Source of the DNA: Sarcocystis neurona
Taxonomy: Eukaryota > Apicomplexa > Conoidasida > Eucoccidiorida > Sarcocystidae
Direction of reading: 5' to 3'
Assembly: GCA_000727475.1 (NCBI GenBank)
Contig: KL647292.1
Span: 4,693,162 to 4,757,161, forward strand
DNA: 64,000 nucleotides
Both the position numbers and the translations under genes were made by a program. Shown piece after piece: positions 1 to 12,000 of this stretch (position 1 is the stretch's first letter; every line of letters begins with the position of its first letter). Under the pieces are notes generated by a model. It was not told where the DNA came from and ran no database searches. It saw only the letters and a list, made by a program, of their open reading frames with translations.

Positions 1-3000
1 GGCGGGACAGAGACGGCTGCGACGCCTACTGCACGTTCCGCTGCTGCTTCTGGAGCTCCTGCTCACCCGACATCTGGCACGACCTCGGAGACTGGCGCCT
101 GCAAAGGACGACGCGTATCCTCTCCGTATCCATACGCCTTTACAGAGGTGGTCCTAGCCTTCCCACTAACACCCAGCGGCTATGCAGCAGCAGGTCTGCT
201 GCCTGCGGCAGAATTGCCGCTGCGGCGGTGCAGCGCAGGTGCCGCTGCTGCAGTAGCAGCAACCGCCATCCCACAGGCAGCCGCGCCAAGAGCGGCAGCA
301 GCAGCGGGTCCAACATCAGCGGCACGAGCAGCACTGCCCGCAGAACAAGCGGCAGCAGCAGGTGCAACGCCTCTTGCTCCTGCTCTGCCTTGTGGGGAAG
401 CCGCAGCAGCAGCTGCAGCAATGGGCTCGCGTTTGTCACCAAATGTCCCAGGAGCACACGTTGGCGGTGCAGCCTGCTCGCGTGCGGCTGCAACAACCGA
501 CGCTGCTGAGAAGCCCGCCAGAGCACCAGCAGAGAGGCGGTCAGGAGCAGCAGCAGCGCCTGCTGCTGCTGCAGGAGCCGCGGCAGCAGCAACGACAGAG
601 GAGAGGGCAGCAGCAGCTGCTGCGGCGTACCTTCGCGCGTGCCGTTTGTTTGGGAGTGAAGGAAGCGACGGCGAAGAGCAACTGGTAACTGCGACCCCTC
701 GTCGAGTCTTCGCATTTCTCCCCGTGCGCAGCTACGGCCTTCCCTTCGCTGTCCAGGCTCCGTTTGCGTTGACAGCTTCTCGAGAATCAATTCGTGTGGA
801 CGACCCACATACCCAGCAGCTGCTTGCTGCCATTCCGGCGACGTTCCTTGCCGCGATCGAAGCTGCGAAGGCCTCCTGCTTCTTGCCGCTGCAGCTCTCC
901 TTCCTCCGCTTCGTGCCTTTCTCGAGCAACGACCAGCTTGAAGAGTCGCTGAATCCCACAGCCCGAGGAGCACCCGCGGGAACAGCCAGAGGCGCCTCAA
1001 CAACAAGAGCAGCAGCAGCAGCCGACGACGCCATCTTCGAGCCGGCGGCACGTGCGATCCGTCGCGCGCTGCGCTCCTTTCCCTGCGTCATGGCTCTCAA
1101 TCCTGCTCTAAACAAAGACAGCAGCGTCAAGGACGTCAGCAGCAGCGGCAGCAGCAATCGCGACAGCCACAGCAGCAGCAGCAGCAATGACACGAGCAAC
1201 GTGAGTTGCTGTGATAGCAGCAGCAGCGGTGGTGAAACAAGCAACGACAGGTCTGTAGACGCCGAGGAAGATTTTGTTTGGGCAGCACCCACTGCTGCTG
1301 TGCTGCTGCCTGCTGCTGCGTACGCTGTACACCGCACGAGCTTCGCTGTGCAACTGCTGCCACAGTCCGCGGCACACAGGGTCACTGCAGCTGCTGCTGT
1401 TCCTGCAGCACTCACTGCTGCTTCTGGTGCGGCTACTACTGAGCTTGCAGCTGCTGATTCTGCGACAAGTGGTGCTGCTGCTTTTTGCCGGACAGCAGCT
1501 CGTGACTCGGTTCCTGCTGCCGCTGGCGAGGCGGCGGCGTCGTCGGTTCATGCGGATGCCGCTGCTGCGTTTCCTGCTGCATCCGGCGACGCCGTCTATT
1601 CCTCTTTAGCTGACGCTGCTTCTGCATTTGAAGCTCGTGAAGCTGCTGCAGCACCTGCTGCGTCCGGAGCTGGTATGTTGTCGGTGCCGCCGGCAGAGCC
1701 CGCAGGAGCTGCTGGAGGACGCCCTGCGCCTCTCGGCAGCAGCAGCAGCAGGAGCGACGGCTTCCCCACCTACTCGGACGAAGGTCTGCGAGAGCAGCAG
1801 CTCCTGCTCTGGGTAGCGCCTCCGGCTGCACTGCAGGAGCTGCTGCAGTGCTACTACGCGCATCCTGCTGCTGCTGTTGTTACCGGCGAGCGCCGACTGC
1901 AGAGATTAGGCGTGCGTCGCTTCAGTCTCTGGGACGCCGTGGAGCTGCTGCGTCGGCTGCTGCAGCAACAGCAGCTTGAACCGCGTGTGGGAACACAGCA
2001 GCCACGTCAGCTGCAGGGCGAGGAGCAGCAGGAGAAACGGAAGCAGCCCCAGCAGCACGGGCAGAAGAAGAGGCAGGAGCAACACGAGCGGACGCGATGC
2101 CCAGAAGCACCGGATGAGGTGGGACACGTGCAACAGCAGCTGCAGCAGGAGGCGCGTGTCGGCTGTCTTGGAGAGCTACGGCAGCAGGAGGCGTTGCAGG
2201 TAAACGATGTGGACATTCCTTCGCATGCATGCGATAGAAAACGCAATTATAGGGAGCAGCAAAATTTCTTCCTTTCTCCGATGTGGGTGGGTGCCTTTCT
2301 TGAGCTTCTGGACTTGCTCACGACAGCAGCAGATAGTGGAACCTCTGCCGGAGCGAGTAGAAGTGAAGCAGCTCTCGCTTTCAAAGTTCTGCGGCAGCTC
2401 CCGTTTCTCCCCACCACCGCTGGCCTTCTTGTTGCTCCCCAAGGCGCTGCTGCTGCTGCTGATGCTGCTGCCACGTCTGCTGCAGCTGCTGCCTCCGCGG
2501 AGCCGCGGCTGTATCTCCCTCTCGAGTCTGCTGCACCGTCGATCTCCGACGCCGAGCAGGCGCAGGGGCCACGGCAACAGCAGCGACAGCACAGCAAAGA
2601 GCAGCAGCAGCAGAAGGAGGCGGAAGAGGAGAGGAAGACGTCGGAAAATTTGCTGGCGAGAGACTCGAAGAAAGTGGGAACGCTGGTGGGCAGCTGCCTC
2701 AGCAGCCGTGTTGGTGGGGCTGCTGCTGCTGCTGCTTCTACGGACGAGACGTTTCAACAGAAAAGGGTAGAAAGTTTCGAAACGAGTGCGGTAGCGTACG
2801 TGCAACAACTGCAGCAGCTTGAAGCAGGCGCAGGACTGCCGTGCATACGTATTCTTCATCCGCTTGTGCTGCGGCCCCTTACCTCACGTCTCCTCGAGCA
2901 ACACCTGACGTCGGGAGCTGCTGCGCTGATAAAACGGAGACGCTCCTCAGCTAACGGCGTCTTACTTTCTGGACGCCTCCGCCAGGCTGCTGTTGCTGCG

Positions 3001-6000
3001 TCTGCTCCTGCTTCTGCTACGCGTGATGGGACTCCTGCTGCAGCTACTGCTGCTGCGCCTTCTGTTGCTGCTGCTACTGGTGCTAGTGCTGCTGGTACTG
3101 CTACCGCTGCAGCTACTGCTGCTGTTGTTGCTACTGCTGCTGCTTCTGCGAGGGGTGGTGGTGCTTCTGTTGTTGCTGCCTCTGCTGACGTTAGTGCGGT
3201 TGGTGATGCTACTACGGCCGCTGGTGCTGCGGCTTCTGCTGCCGCACAGAAGAAGCAGCCAGACAAACAGAGAGAAACTGAGCTAGAAGGACAGGGGGAA
3301 GCCGACAAAGACCACGATGAAGAGGAAGACCAGATAGTTCGCCAGGGTCGCATTTTGAGAAGCCTTCGTCGACTTGGAGTATATCGCAGGCCCGAACCGC
3401 TGGCAGTGCTGCGGTGCCACGTGCTGCCGCTGCTGCTGCGGGCAGCCGTGCAGCAGCAGGAGCAGCAGGAGCAGCGACAGCCGACGCAAGCGAGGCAGCT
3501 TGTAGCCGCCCTGGCCTTCGTAGTGACGCACCAGGAGCTCCTGTGGCAACTTCTCGACACCTGCTGCATCGCCCCTGCTGCTGCGCGACCTGCTGCTGCT
3601 GCAAGTGAGCGGTGGCCGAGGTGGTGGCGTTGTCCGAAACGGGTCTTTTCGCTTGCGTCTCACAGAGAGGCGTCAGCAACAGGAGCAGCAGCACGTAGAT
3701 CGGCTGGTGGAGGACGAGAAGGAACAGCAGCACCGGCGTGGGCAGCAAGAGAAGCAGCAGTGAGTCGAAGGAGAGCGAAGGAACAGGAAAATGTTGAGAA
3801 CACTTCAGAACCGTATTTCGACCAGAAAGAAAAAGACAGCAAGAACAGGTGTTGCTGCTGGAAATACATGACGGTCGTTGCCGAGACAGGTGCGTGGGTG
3901 TGTCTGGGAGATTACCGGCTGAGAGCAGCGGCTCTCTCGGGTGAAGAGACGTGCCAGCAGCAGCGCAGGAGGCGACGCCTGCTGCAGCAGCTACAGCTGG
4001 CACCGCCCCACTCCCACACCGCGCGAAGAGCCGCGGCCGTGAGAGCAACGGCAGCCGCGGCTGAAGACACAACAGCGCAGGCAGCACCAGCAGCCGAAGA
4101 AACACCAGACGAAGCAGCAGCAGCAGCAGCGGGGTTGGCAAAAGCAGCGTCAACAACAGGACGCGCAAGTCTGCAAGAAGCAGCAGAAGCAGCAGAACCA
4201 GGAAAGGAAGTTGCGGCGTTGTCTTCTGCTTGTATTTGTACACCATCGGACTCTCTGAATACCCGCACGCATGCAACAGCAGCAGTAGCAGGAGCAACAC
4301 GACTGTCGTCTCGACCGACGGCAGCAGCGGCGCTCGAGACAGATGAGGAAGAAGAAGAAGCGAGTGCTGTGGAAGGAGCAGCAGATGAGAGGAAGGCAGC
4401 AGCGACGGTCTTCTTTGAACCAACAAGGAGGTACTTGAGATTTGCTCCGCCTTCCCGCTGGAAGTCTTTTTTGCAAGGACTCCGCATTGCCACTTGCTTC
4501 CCGAGCGTCAGCCGCATCTCTTATGACTTGCTGTTTGTAGAGGAAGAGCTGGGACTTGGGCGCAGCAACGCGGAGCAGCTGCAGCTGCAGGAGGAGCCGA
4601 GGCAGCAGCCCACGCACGCACAGCCGCACCAGCGGGAGCACCAGGAACAGGACAGACATTTCCAAGAGCAGCAGCAGAAGAGACAGCAGCAGCAGAGGGA
4701 GGAGGAGGCGATGGAGGAGATACAACAGCCGCACAGGCTGCAACAGCAACAGCAGCAGCAGGACTTGCTGAAGCAGCATCCGCGCGAGTCGGAGGAGTGC
4801 AGTGTAGACAACGGGGAGCTCTATAGAGTAAAGGAGAAGAGAGAGGAAGATCAGCGGAAGACGACCGCATGCGCCGACAACTCAGAAGCGTCTGGCCGGA
4901 GAGAAATCGGAGAAGAAGGTTTGCTACTGCTTCGGCTGCCTCGCGGAGAGCAGGGACGGCGGTTGGTTATTACGATTTACGTGAAGCAGCTGTTCGTCGA
5001 CGGGGAGACAGCAGAAGAGACACCAGAGACGGAAGGAGAAGAAGAAGAGAGGGCCGTCTCGGCGCGTTGTGGGATCGAGCCGCTGCTCTTCGCAGCAGCA
5101 GCTCGTGGGGAAGGGACGGCAGGTGCTGCTCGAATTGCAACAGGTTCTGCTGCACGAGAAGCGACGACGGTCTTGGCAGCAGGAGGAGGAGCAGCAAGAC
5201 GGGGGACAGCAGCGATAGCAACTCCCGCAGAAGCAGCAGCAGTGGAAGCAACCACTTTTCCAGCTGCTGCTGCTGCTTCTGGGAACACAGCAGGACGAAC
5301 AGCAGGAAATGAAGAAGAAGCGAAGAGCCGTGGAGGGCCTCGGTTTGTCCCGCTGCAGCTGCATCCGCCGGTGAAGGAGATACTGGAGTGCCTGAGAAGC
5401 AGCAGGACGGTGAGGGAATGGAGGGTCCTGCTCCAGACCGCACGCGCCAGCAGGGCTCCTCCTCCGCTCGACCGCAGCAGCAGCAGTCGTAGCACAAGCA
5501 CCAGCAGCAGTGACGGCAGGGGCAGCAGCCAGTGGAGACGCAGGAGCAAGACCGCCTCCAGCAGGCGGGAGGGCAGAAACGCAGGCAGCAGCGAGTCCGA
5601 GAGTGACACCGTCTACAGCAGCAACAGACAAGAAAGAAGCCTAAGCGACACGAGCGATTCATGCGCCAGCAGGACATGCGTCAGAAGAAGAAGCTGTCGG
5701 AGAAGAAACAGCAGAAGCAGCGACGTGGTGCTGCTGCATGTCGTAGACTACGTGTCTGTGGAATTTGACAGTCTTGTTACTGCTCTGGGCCGGATGCATG
5801 CGGCAGCAGCAGGCCCTCGTCACCCAAGAGCAGCAGCTGCTGCAGCGTACGAAGTGGACCCCTCAGAAGCGGGCCCTGGTGGAACACGGGCTAGCGGCCA
5901 GAGCAGCGGCGCAGAGGCTGCTTTTGCGGCCGCTGGTTCCCTCCGTGCCGCTGCTGCTGCGGTGGCTCAGCGTAAGGCTGCTTTGCTGCTGAATGAGGTG

Positions 6001-9000
6001 TTGCGTGCGGAGTGGAAGCAGAGCATCTTTCCTGTCCTTTGCGCCCAGTGGTCTGCTGCTGCTGCGCCTCCTGCTAACGCCGGTGCGGCTCTGAAACAGA
6101 CTGCAGCAGAGATGAGTGAAGGCAGAGGCACCGGGAGAGGCAGCAGAGGCAGCAGCAACAGCGGCGAGCAAGCAGTGACGGGCGCGATACGCGTGCTGCC
6201 CCAGCAGCAGCTGCAGCAGCAGCGTCAAGCAGAGGAAGTGTTTACTGCTGGGTCGACCTTTCGTGCGCAGCTCCGCAATCGCCAGTGGTTTCCCGTCTGT
6301 GAGGCACTTCCTCGCGTGCGGATAGACTCGATAGCCGCAACGTCTGTTGCTACAGCAGCTGCAGGAGCAGCAGCAGGAGCAGGACCAGGAGAAACAGCAG
6401 GGGCAGCAAACGGGGCTCTGCAAAGCGAATGGAGAAGCGGAGCGGAACGTGTGTGCGATGTGCATGTGGTGCTGGACGTTGACGGTGATAGCAGCAGCAG
6501 CAGCGACAGCAACAACGACGAACCCAGCAGCAGAAAGGAGCAGGGGAGTACTGCAGAGCGCCGAGTGAAGAAAAGGAACCCGTGCTGCAGCAGCAGCACT
6601 CTCTACGGCGGGGGCAAGCGTCACTGCAACAAGCCTGGGCGGAGCCACCGGGCAGAGACACGTACGTGGGGTGCTGCTGTTGAAGATGGGGCAGCAGGCG
6701 AAGTGCGCGCCGCTACCGCCAGACAGAGAACTACTGCTGCTGCAGCGCTTCCTCTTTCTCCATCTGACGCTGTCTTTGCTAATTTAAGACCACCTGCTGC
6801 TGGACGTGCTGCAGCTGGGAGTGACGCAGGAGCGACCCTCAGCGGTCCTCCTGCTGCCGCTGGCGTTGCTGCTGCTGTTGCTGCTGCAGCAGCACGGTCG
6901 AGGCAGCACGTGCAGGAGCAGGGAGAGACAGTTTCGCCCGGCGAAGGAGGAGAAGCGGCAGCAGCAGGAGCAGCAGCAGAGCCGCAAGAGAACGGTCTCC
7001 AGGAAGGAAAGGCGGGAAATTTGTATTGGCAATACACGGGAATCGCAGCTCCTGCTGAGCTGTGTTTGCCTCGCAAAGAAGTAACGAGCGTCTACGGCTA
7101 CCTGGTGCGTTATGCTGATCCTGCCGCAGCACGTGCGTGGGGTGAGAGACGCAGCAGCAGCAGGACAGCGGAAGTGGATTTTGCCTTTCCTTTTGCTGTT
7201 CATGCTGCTTCGGCAGCGCTTCAGGGAAAGGTCTGGGAAACCACCGGGAAGGCGGAGAGGGACAGCAGCGGCGAGGGGCCAACATTCGTCGCGGCAGCAG
7301 CGACGATGCGAGGTGGAGGAGTAGCAGCAGCAGCAGCACCCAGAGTAGGAACTTCTTCAGGAGGAGCAGTGCCTGCAGGAAAGGACGACAGTGCTGCGCG
7401 AGCGGCAACAACGGCCCTCCCAGCAGAACCAGCAGCGCCTCCCGCAGCAGCAGCAGATTCGCTGACCCTCTTATCAGGAGCAGGAAGAAGAAGAGCAGCA
7501 GCAGCAGCAGCAGATTCAGCTGCGACGTGTACACCATCCGGGGGGGAAACAACTGCAGGAGAAGGACGCGCAAGTAGAGAGAGGGATCTGTGTGAGTTGC
7601 AGGAGCAGATCGTAAGCATGAGTAAGAAGCAACTGCAGCGGCCGCAGCATTTGCCAGAATTTGACGTGCTGGGGATTCAGCAGGTTCCAACAGCGGCAGG
7701 CGCTTGTCTGCTGCTGCGGCAGCTTGCTGCCTCTCACCTGTCGTCCTCCTCCCCTTTAAACGGCAGCAGCAGCCGAACAAGAACGACCCAGCACGCTCGG
7801 GGGGACGACGATTTAGAACAGCTGCAGCAGGTGCAGCACTACGTTCAGCAGGAACAACAGCAGTTTGACAAGGAAGAGGAGGACGAGCAGCAGCAGTATC
7901 AGCAGAAGCAGCAGTATCAGCAGTGTCCTAGAGGCTGGGGCAGCTCCCAGAGAGAGGAGCTGCTCTTGCACACGTCTGAAATGTTGCAGCAGCAGCTACT
8001 GCAGGAGGTGAAGAGGCCTGCGGAGCAACAGCAGCAGCTGACGGTGACCGGAGGCTTCGCTTCAGGGCCTTCATCCACGTGGGGACGTGAGTCTGCGGCA
8101 GCAGGGAAGGGCGGACAGCGCTACGGAGAGAGAGGCGGCAGCGGTGCTGCCTCTGTGAGCAGTAGGTCCCTTCTTTTAGAACGAGAGGACTCTTGCCAAC
8201 AACCGAAAGGCAGCAGCGCATCTCTTTTCTACCCCTCGCCTCCGTCCTGCCCCACACCGTCACACGCATGCATCGCGTGGGTGACGCGCTGCTTCGCTGC
8301 GCAGGAGAACGGCAGCCGCAACAGCAGCAGCCGCAGAGGCCGGGACGCGGACAGGACGGTGGAGAGGCGTAGCAGTAGGAGACGCAGCGGCGAGAGCAGG
8401 CGAAGAAGCAGCAGCAGTAGCAGCAGGAGGAGCAACGGCGTGGGCAGCAGGAACTGGCACAGCAGCTGCAGCGAATGCAAAAGCAAAGGGGAACAACGTA
8501 GAGCAGCAGCAGCAGGTGATGGTGCTACTGATGCTTGGGAAGGAACCTGCTGCAGCAGATGCAAAACTGCTGTGGACGCCGCTTTGAGGCTGCTGCTGTT
8601 TCTTGCTAAGATTGCTGCTGATGCTGCTTCCACTACTCCTGGTGCAAGACAGCGAAAGAAGAAGAAGCAGCAGCTACTACTGCCGTTCGCAGTGCGTAGA
8701 CGGACACCACAGCAGCAGCAGCAGTGTGCGGCCACGTCTGTTTCGGAAGAGGCGCATGCGCTGCAGCAGCAACAGCAGGAGAAGCAGCAGAGATACCGTC
8801 GTGTGAGGGAAGGCCGCATAGCGAGGACGGAACATGCAGCGCAGCAGGCGGGACGCATCCACGCGGAGCAGCAGCGGTCTTACGGAGCAAGGCGAGGCAG
8901 ACAGCAGCGCGATAAAAACGTGCTGCAGCTTATTTCCGCGGTGCTGCAGGGTGCAGGAAGCGGCCCTCCTGTCCTGCCGCTCCCTGCGATGCTGGTGCAG

Positions 9001-12000
9001 CAGCAGCACGAGCTCCGAGTGCAACAGCAGCAGCGGAAGACTCACGAGCAGCAGCTGCAGGAGGCTCACGACCACGCGCACCACAGAAAGCAGCAGCAGC
9101 TGCGCTTGCCGACTTTAGCATGTGGCAGCGGGGGCGCGGAAGGCAGACGACGGGAAAGTATTGCCGTCTCCTGCAGCACCATATCAGTTCGGAGCAGCAG
9201 CAGCTCGAGGAGCAGGAGGAGCAGAAGGAATGGAAGTGTGAGACGGCGCAAAAGCAGCAGCGGCAGCAAGCCAGGCAGAGATCGTTTGCACAGGTGGAGC
9301 AGCATCAGCGGGGACTGCACGAGAGGTAGCAGCAGCAGCGGCAGCAGGAGCGAGGACTTGGCCGGCAGCAGGCACAAAAAGAGCAGGGGAAGGAGCAGCA
9401 GGAGAAAAAGCAACGCCAACAGCCGCAGGAGCAGATGCTTTGCTGCAGCAACTGGAACAACGTCCAAGTGCGTCCGTTGGGTGTACCCTGCAGATGTTTG
9501 CTGGCGTTGCCCACCAGGTGTGTATGCGGCACGTTTTGCTGCTGCTGCTGTTTTCTACGGGCCTGTATGCGCTGGCTTCTCCAGGTACGTAAAGCGACAG
9601 CAGCAGCAGGCAGGCGAGGTGCAGCACTTGGGGGATGGAGGTCGACACACGCAGCAGAAGAGAAACACAGGCCAGCAACCGGCGCGTGTGCAGCAGCAGG
9701 GGCAACCGCAGCGAGGTCCGAACGGTCAGCAGCAGCAGACAGCTTGGCTGCAGCAGCGGCAGCTGGCAGAGACTGAGGCGAGCGCACAGCAACAGCGTCC
9801 AGCAGAGGAAGAAGAGGAGATGGATGACGCGAGGATGCGGCAAGAGCAGGAGCAGGGGAAGTCTGATGCGGAGGAACAGCAGCAGCAGCAAGGGCAGAGC
9901 AGTGGAAGCCGAAGGGAAGTGTTCGCGCTGCAGGAAATCTTGTGGCCCGCTGCTGCTGTGGCAAGGCTTCCTCCTGCAGGCAGCTGCAGCGGCGTGGACT
10001 CAGCGTTGGAGGAAACGGACGCCGAGCGCAGCAGTGGCAGCAGCCGCAGCAGAGTAAGAAGCAGCAGCAACCCCGAAGAGAAAAGACAGACGGGAAGTCC
10101 TCTGTTGCTACTGAAGCAGCTGCTGGTGGGCTGCGGTGGCATGCCGCGCTTTCCTTCCATTGCTGCATGCGTCGCAGCCTTGTGCACCATAGCAGGCGTT
10201 TCCTACGGCAGCGCAGGCCAAGCAGCTGCTGTTCAAGAAGCTCACGTTGCTGCTGGTGCTGTTGCTGTTGCAGCGGAGCAGCAGGGATGTCTTGCCAGAA
10301 ATGCGCTTGGCGCTGCTTGTTCCACCCTTGTCGCCGGTGCTGCTGCATCCCCAGCAGCCGGAGGAGGAGCAGCCGCAGCGAGAGGGACAGGGAGAGAGCG
10401 TCCAGGAGACCAGCAGCTGCAGCAGAAAGAAACGTTATCGATCGAACGAGCCCACGACTGGGACGGGGAGAAGCATCGCAGACTTCGGCTCACTGCTGGT
10501 GCTGCCGCAAACGTGGCGTGGAGGAGATCGCTTGGTGACAAAGAGCGAGAACGGGTGCGCAGCTCTGCTGCTGCTGTTCCAGCAGGAGCCACGTCGGGAT
10601 ACGAGGTGGCGCTGCTGCTGCCCGCTTCACGGCCAGGTCGCGAAGCATCTGCAGTTGCGCCTTTTGGATCGCAAGGAGAAACAGGAGCGGCTGCTGGCGA
10701 GTCGAAGAAAGCAGCCGCAGCAGAGGTCGGACGCGCGGCAGCAGAATCCGATGCACGCGTAGGAGGAAGAGGAGAAGGAGGAGTAGCAGCAGCAGGAGCA
10801 GCACACGCCACCCAAGGAGGAAGAGGAGGAGGAGGACGAGCAGTAGCAGGAGCGTTGACGTCTCGAGCGGCCATAGAAGCAGCCGCCTTCTTGCAGACCG
10901 CTGCGCTGGCTGCTGGAGCGGGAGGAGCAGCAGGAGCAGGGATTCATCTCGGGGGGAGGGGGAGGATGCTAGAGATTGCGTCAGCAGCAGAGAAGAAGCG
11001 ACGAAGAAAGAGAAGACGAAATTTGGTCTCGCCTGCCTCCTCTCCTGCGTCTGTTCGGTCGTGCAAATGTAGGAAGAGACCGAGTAGCGGTGCCTGCTCC
11101 AGGCCACACAGACGTCGACCTGCAGCAGCAAGTGACGCAGCAGCAGCAGCAGCGGCAGGAACAACAGACGCACGATCCACGGGGAATGAAAGACTCGGGG
11201 GACCCGACGAGAGAGAGCGCGCGACCCAGGCCGCGCTGCTGCTGCTTCATCTTGCTGCTCGACTCCAGCAGCAGCTGCTGCAGATGCGGCGCGGATACCC
11301 AAGCCACACCCGGCAGCAACAAGAGCAGCGGCAACAGCAGCAGGCAGACACGGCAGCATGCTGGAACAGCAGCAGCTTTTCTCGTGGCGCGCGCACGTGT
11401 GAGGTGTGGACGAGCCCTCGTCTATATCCTGCCGTTGCTGCTGCTGTGCTTGCTGCTCCTGCTGTGCCGACGCCTCCTCCGTCTGCGTCTGCTGCTGCTG
11501 ATGGGGTGGCGCCTGCTGCCGATGGGGTAGGGCCTGCTGGTGGTGGGGCGACACGCGCTGATGGTGAGGCGAAACGTGCTGGTGGTGGGGCGACTCTTGC
11601 GGCCAGCGGGGCGGCTGCTGCTGGTGCGGCGGCGGCGGCTGCTGCTGGTGCGGCGGCGGCGGCTGCTGCTGGTGCGGCGGCGGCTGCTGCAGCAGCTCAG
11701 TTGAGGCGGGTGCTGCAATATCTTCCGGTGCTGCCTGCGTTGGCGGCAGTCGCTCGGGAGCCTCAGGAGCAGCAGCAGCAGCTGCCGCTGCGTCACTCAG
11801 GAGCTGCGGCGCGTGAAGAAGGTGGGAGTGGGGACGGCTGCTGCTCCTGTTGGGTTTCTCTTTCGTGCTGTCACTCCGTAGGGCTGCTGGTGGAGGATGT
11901 GGACTGGACTGTGTGGAAAGCGCTGTGCTTGCTTCGAAGAAGCAGGTGGAGCCCTACGCGCAGCAGCGGCAGCAGCCATGCCAGCAGCAGCTCTCTTCCT

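Noticed and set aside
148..150. GTG at 148 as start codon
   Set aside because: The frame is open back to base 1 (reading ...SPYPYAFTEVV...) and eukaryotic genes rarely start at GTG. The gene simply begins outside the window.
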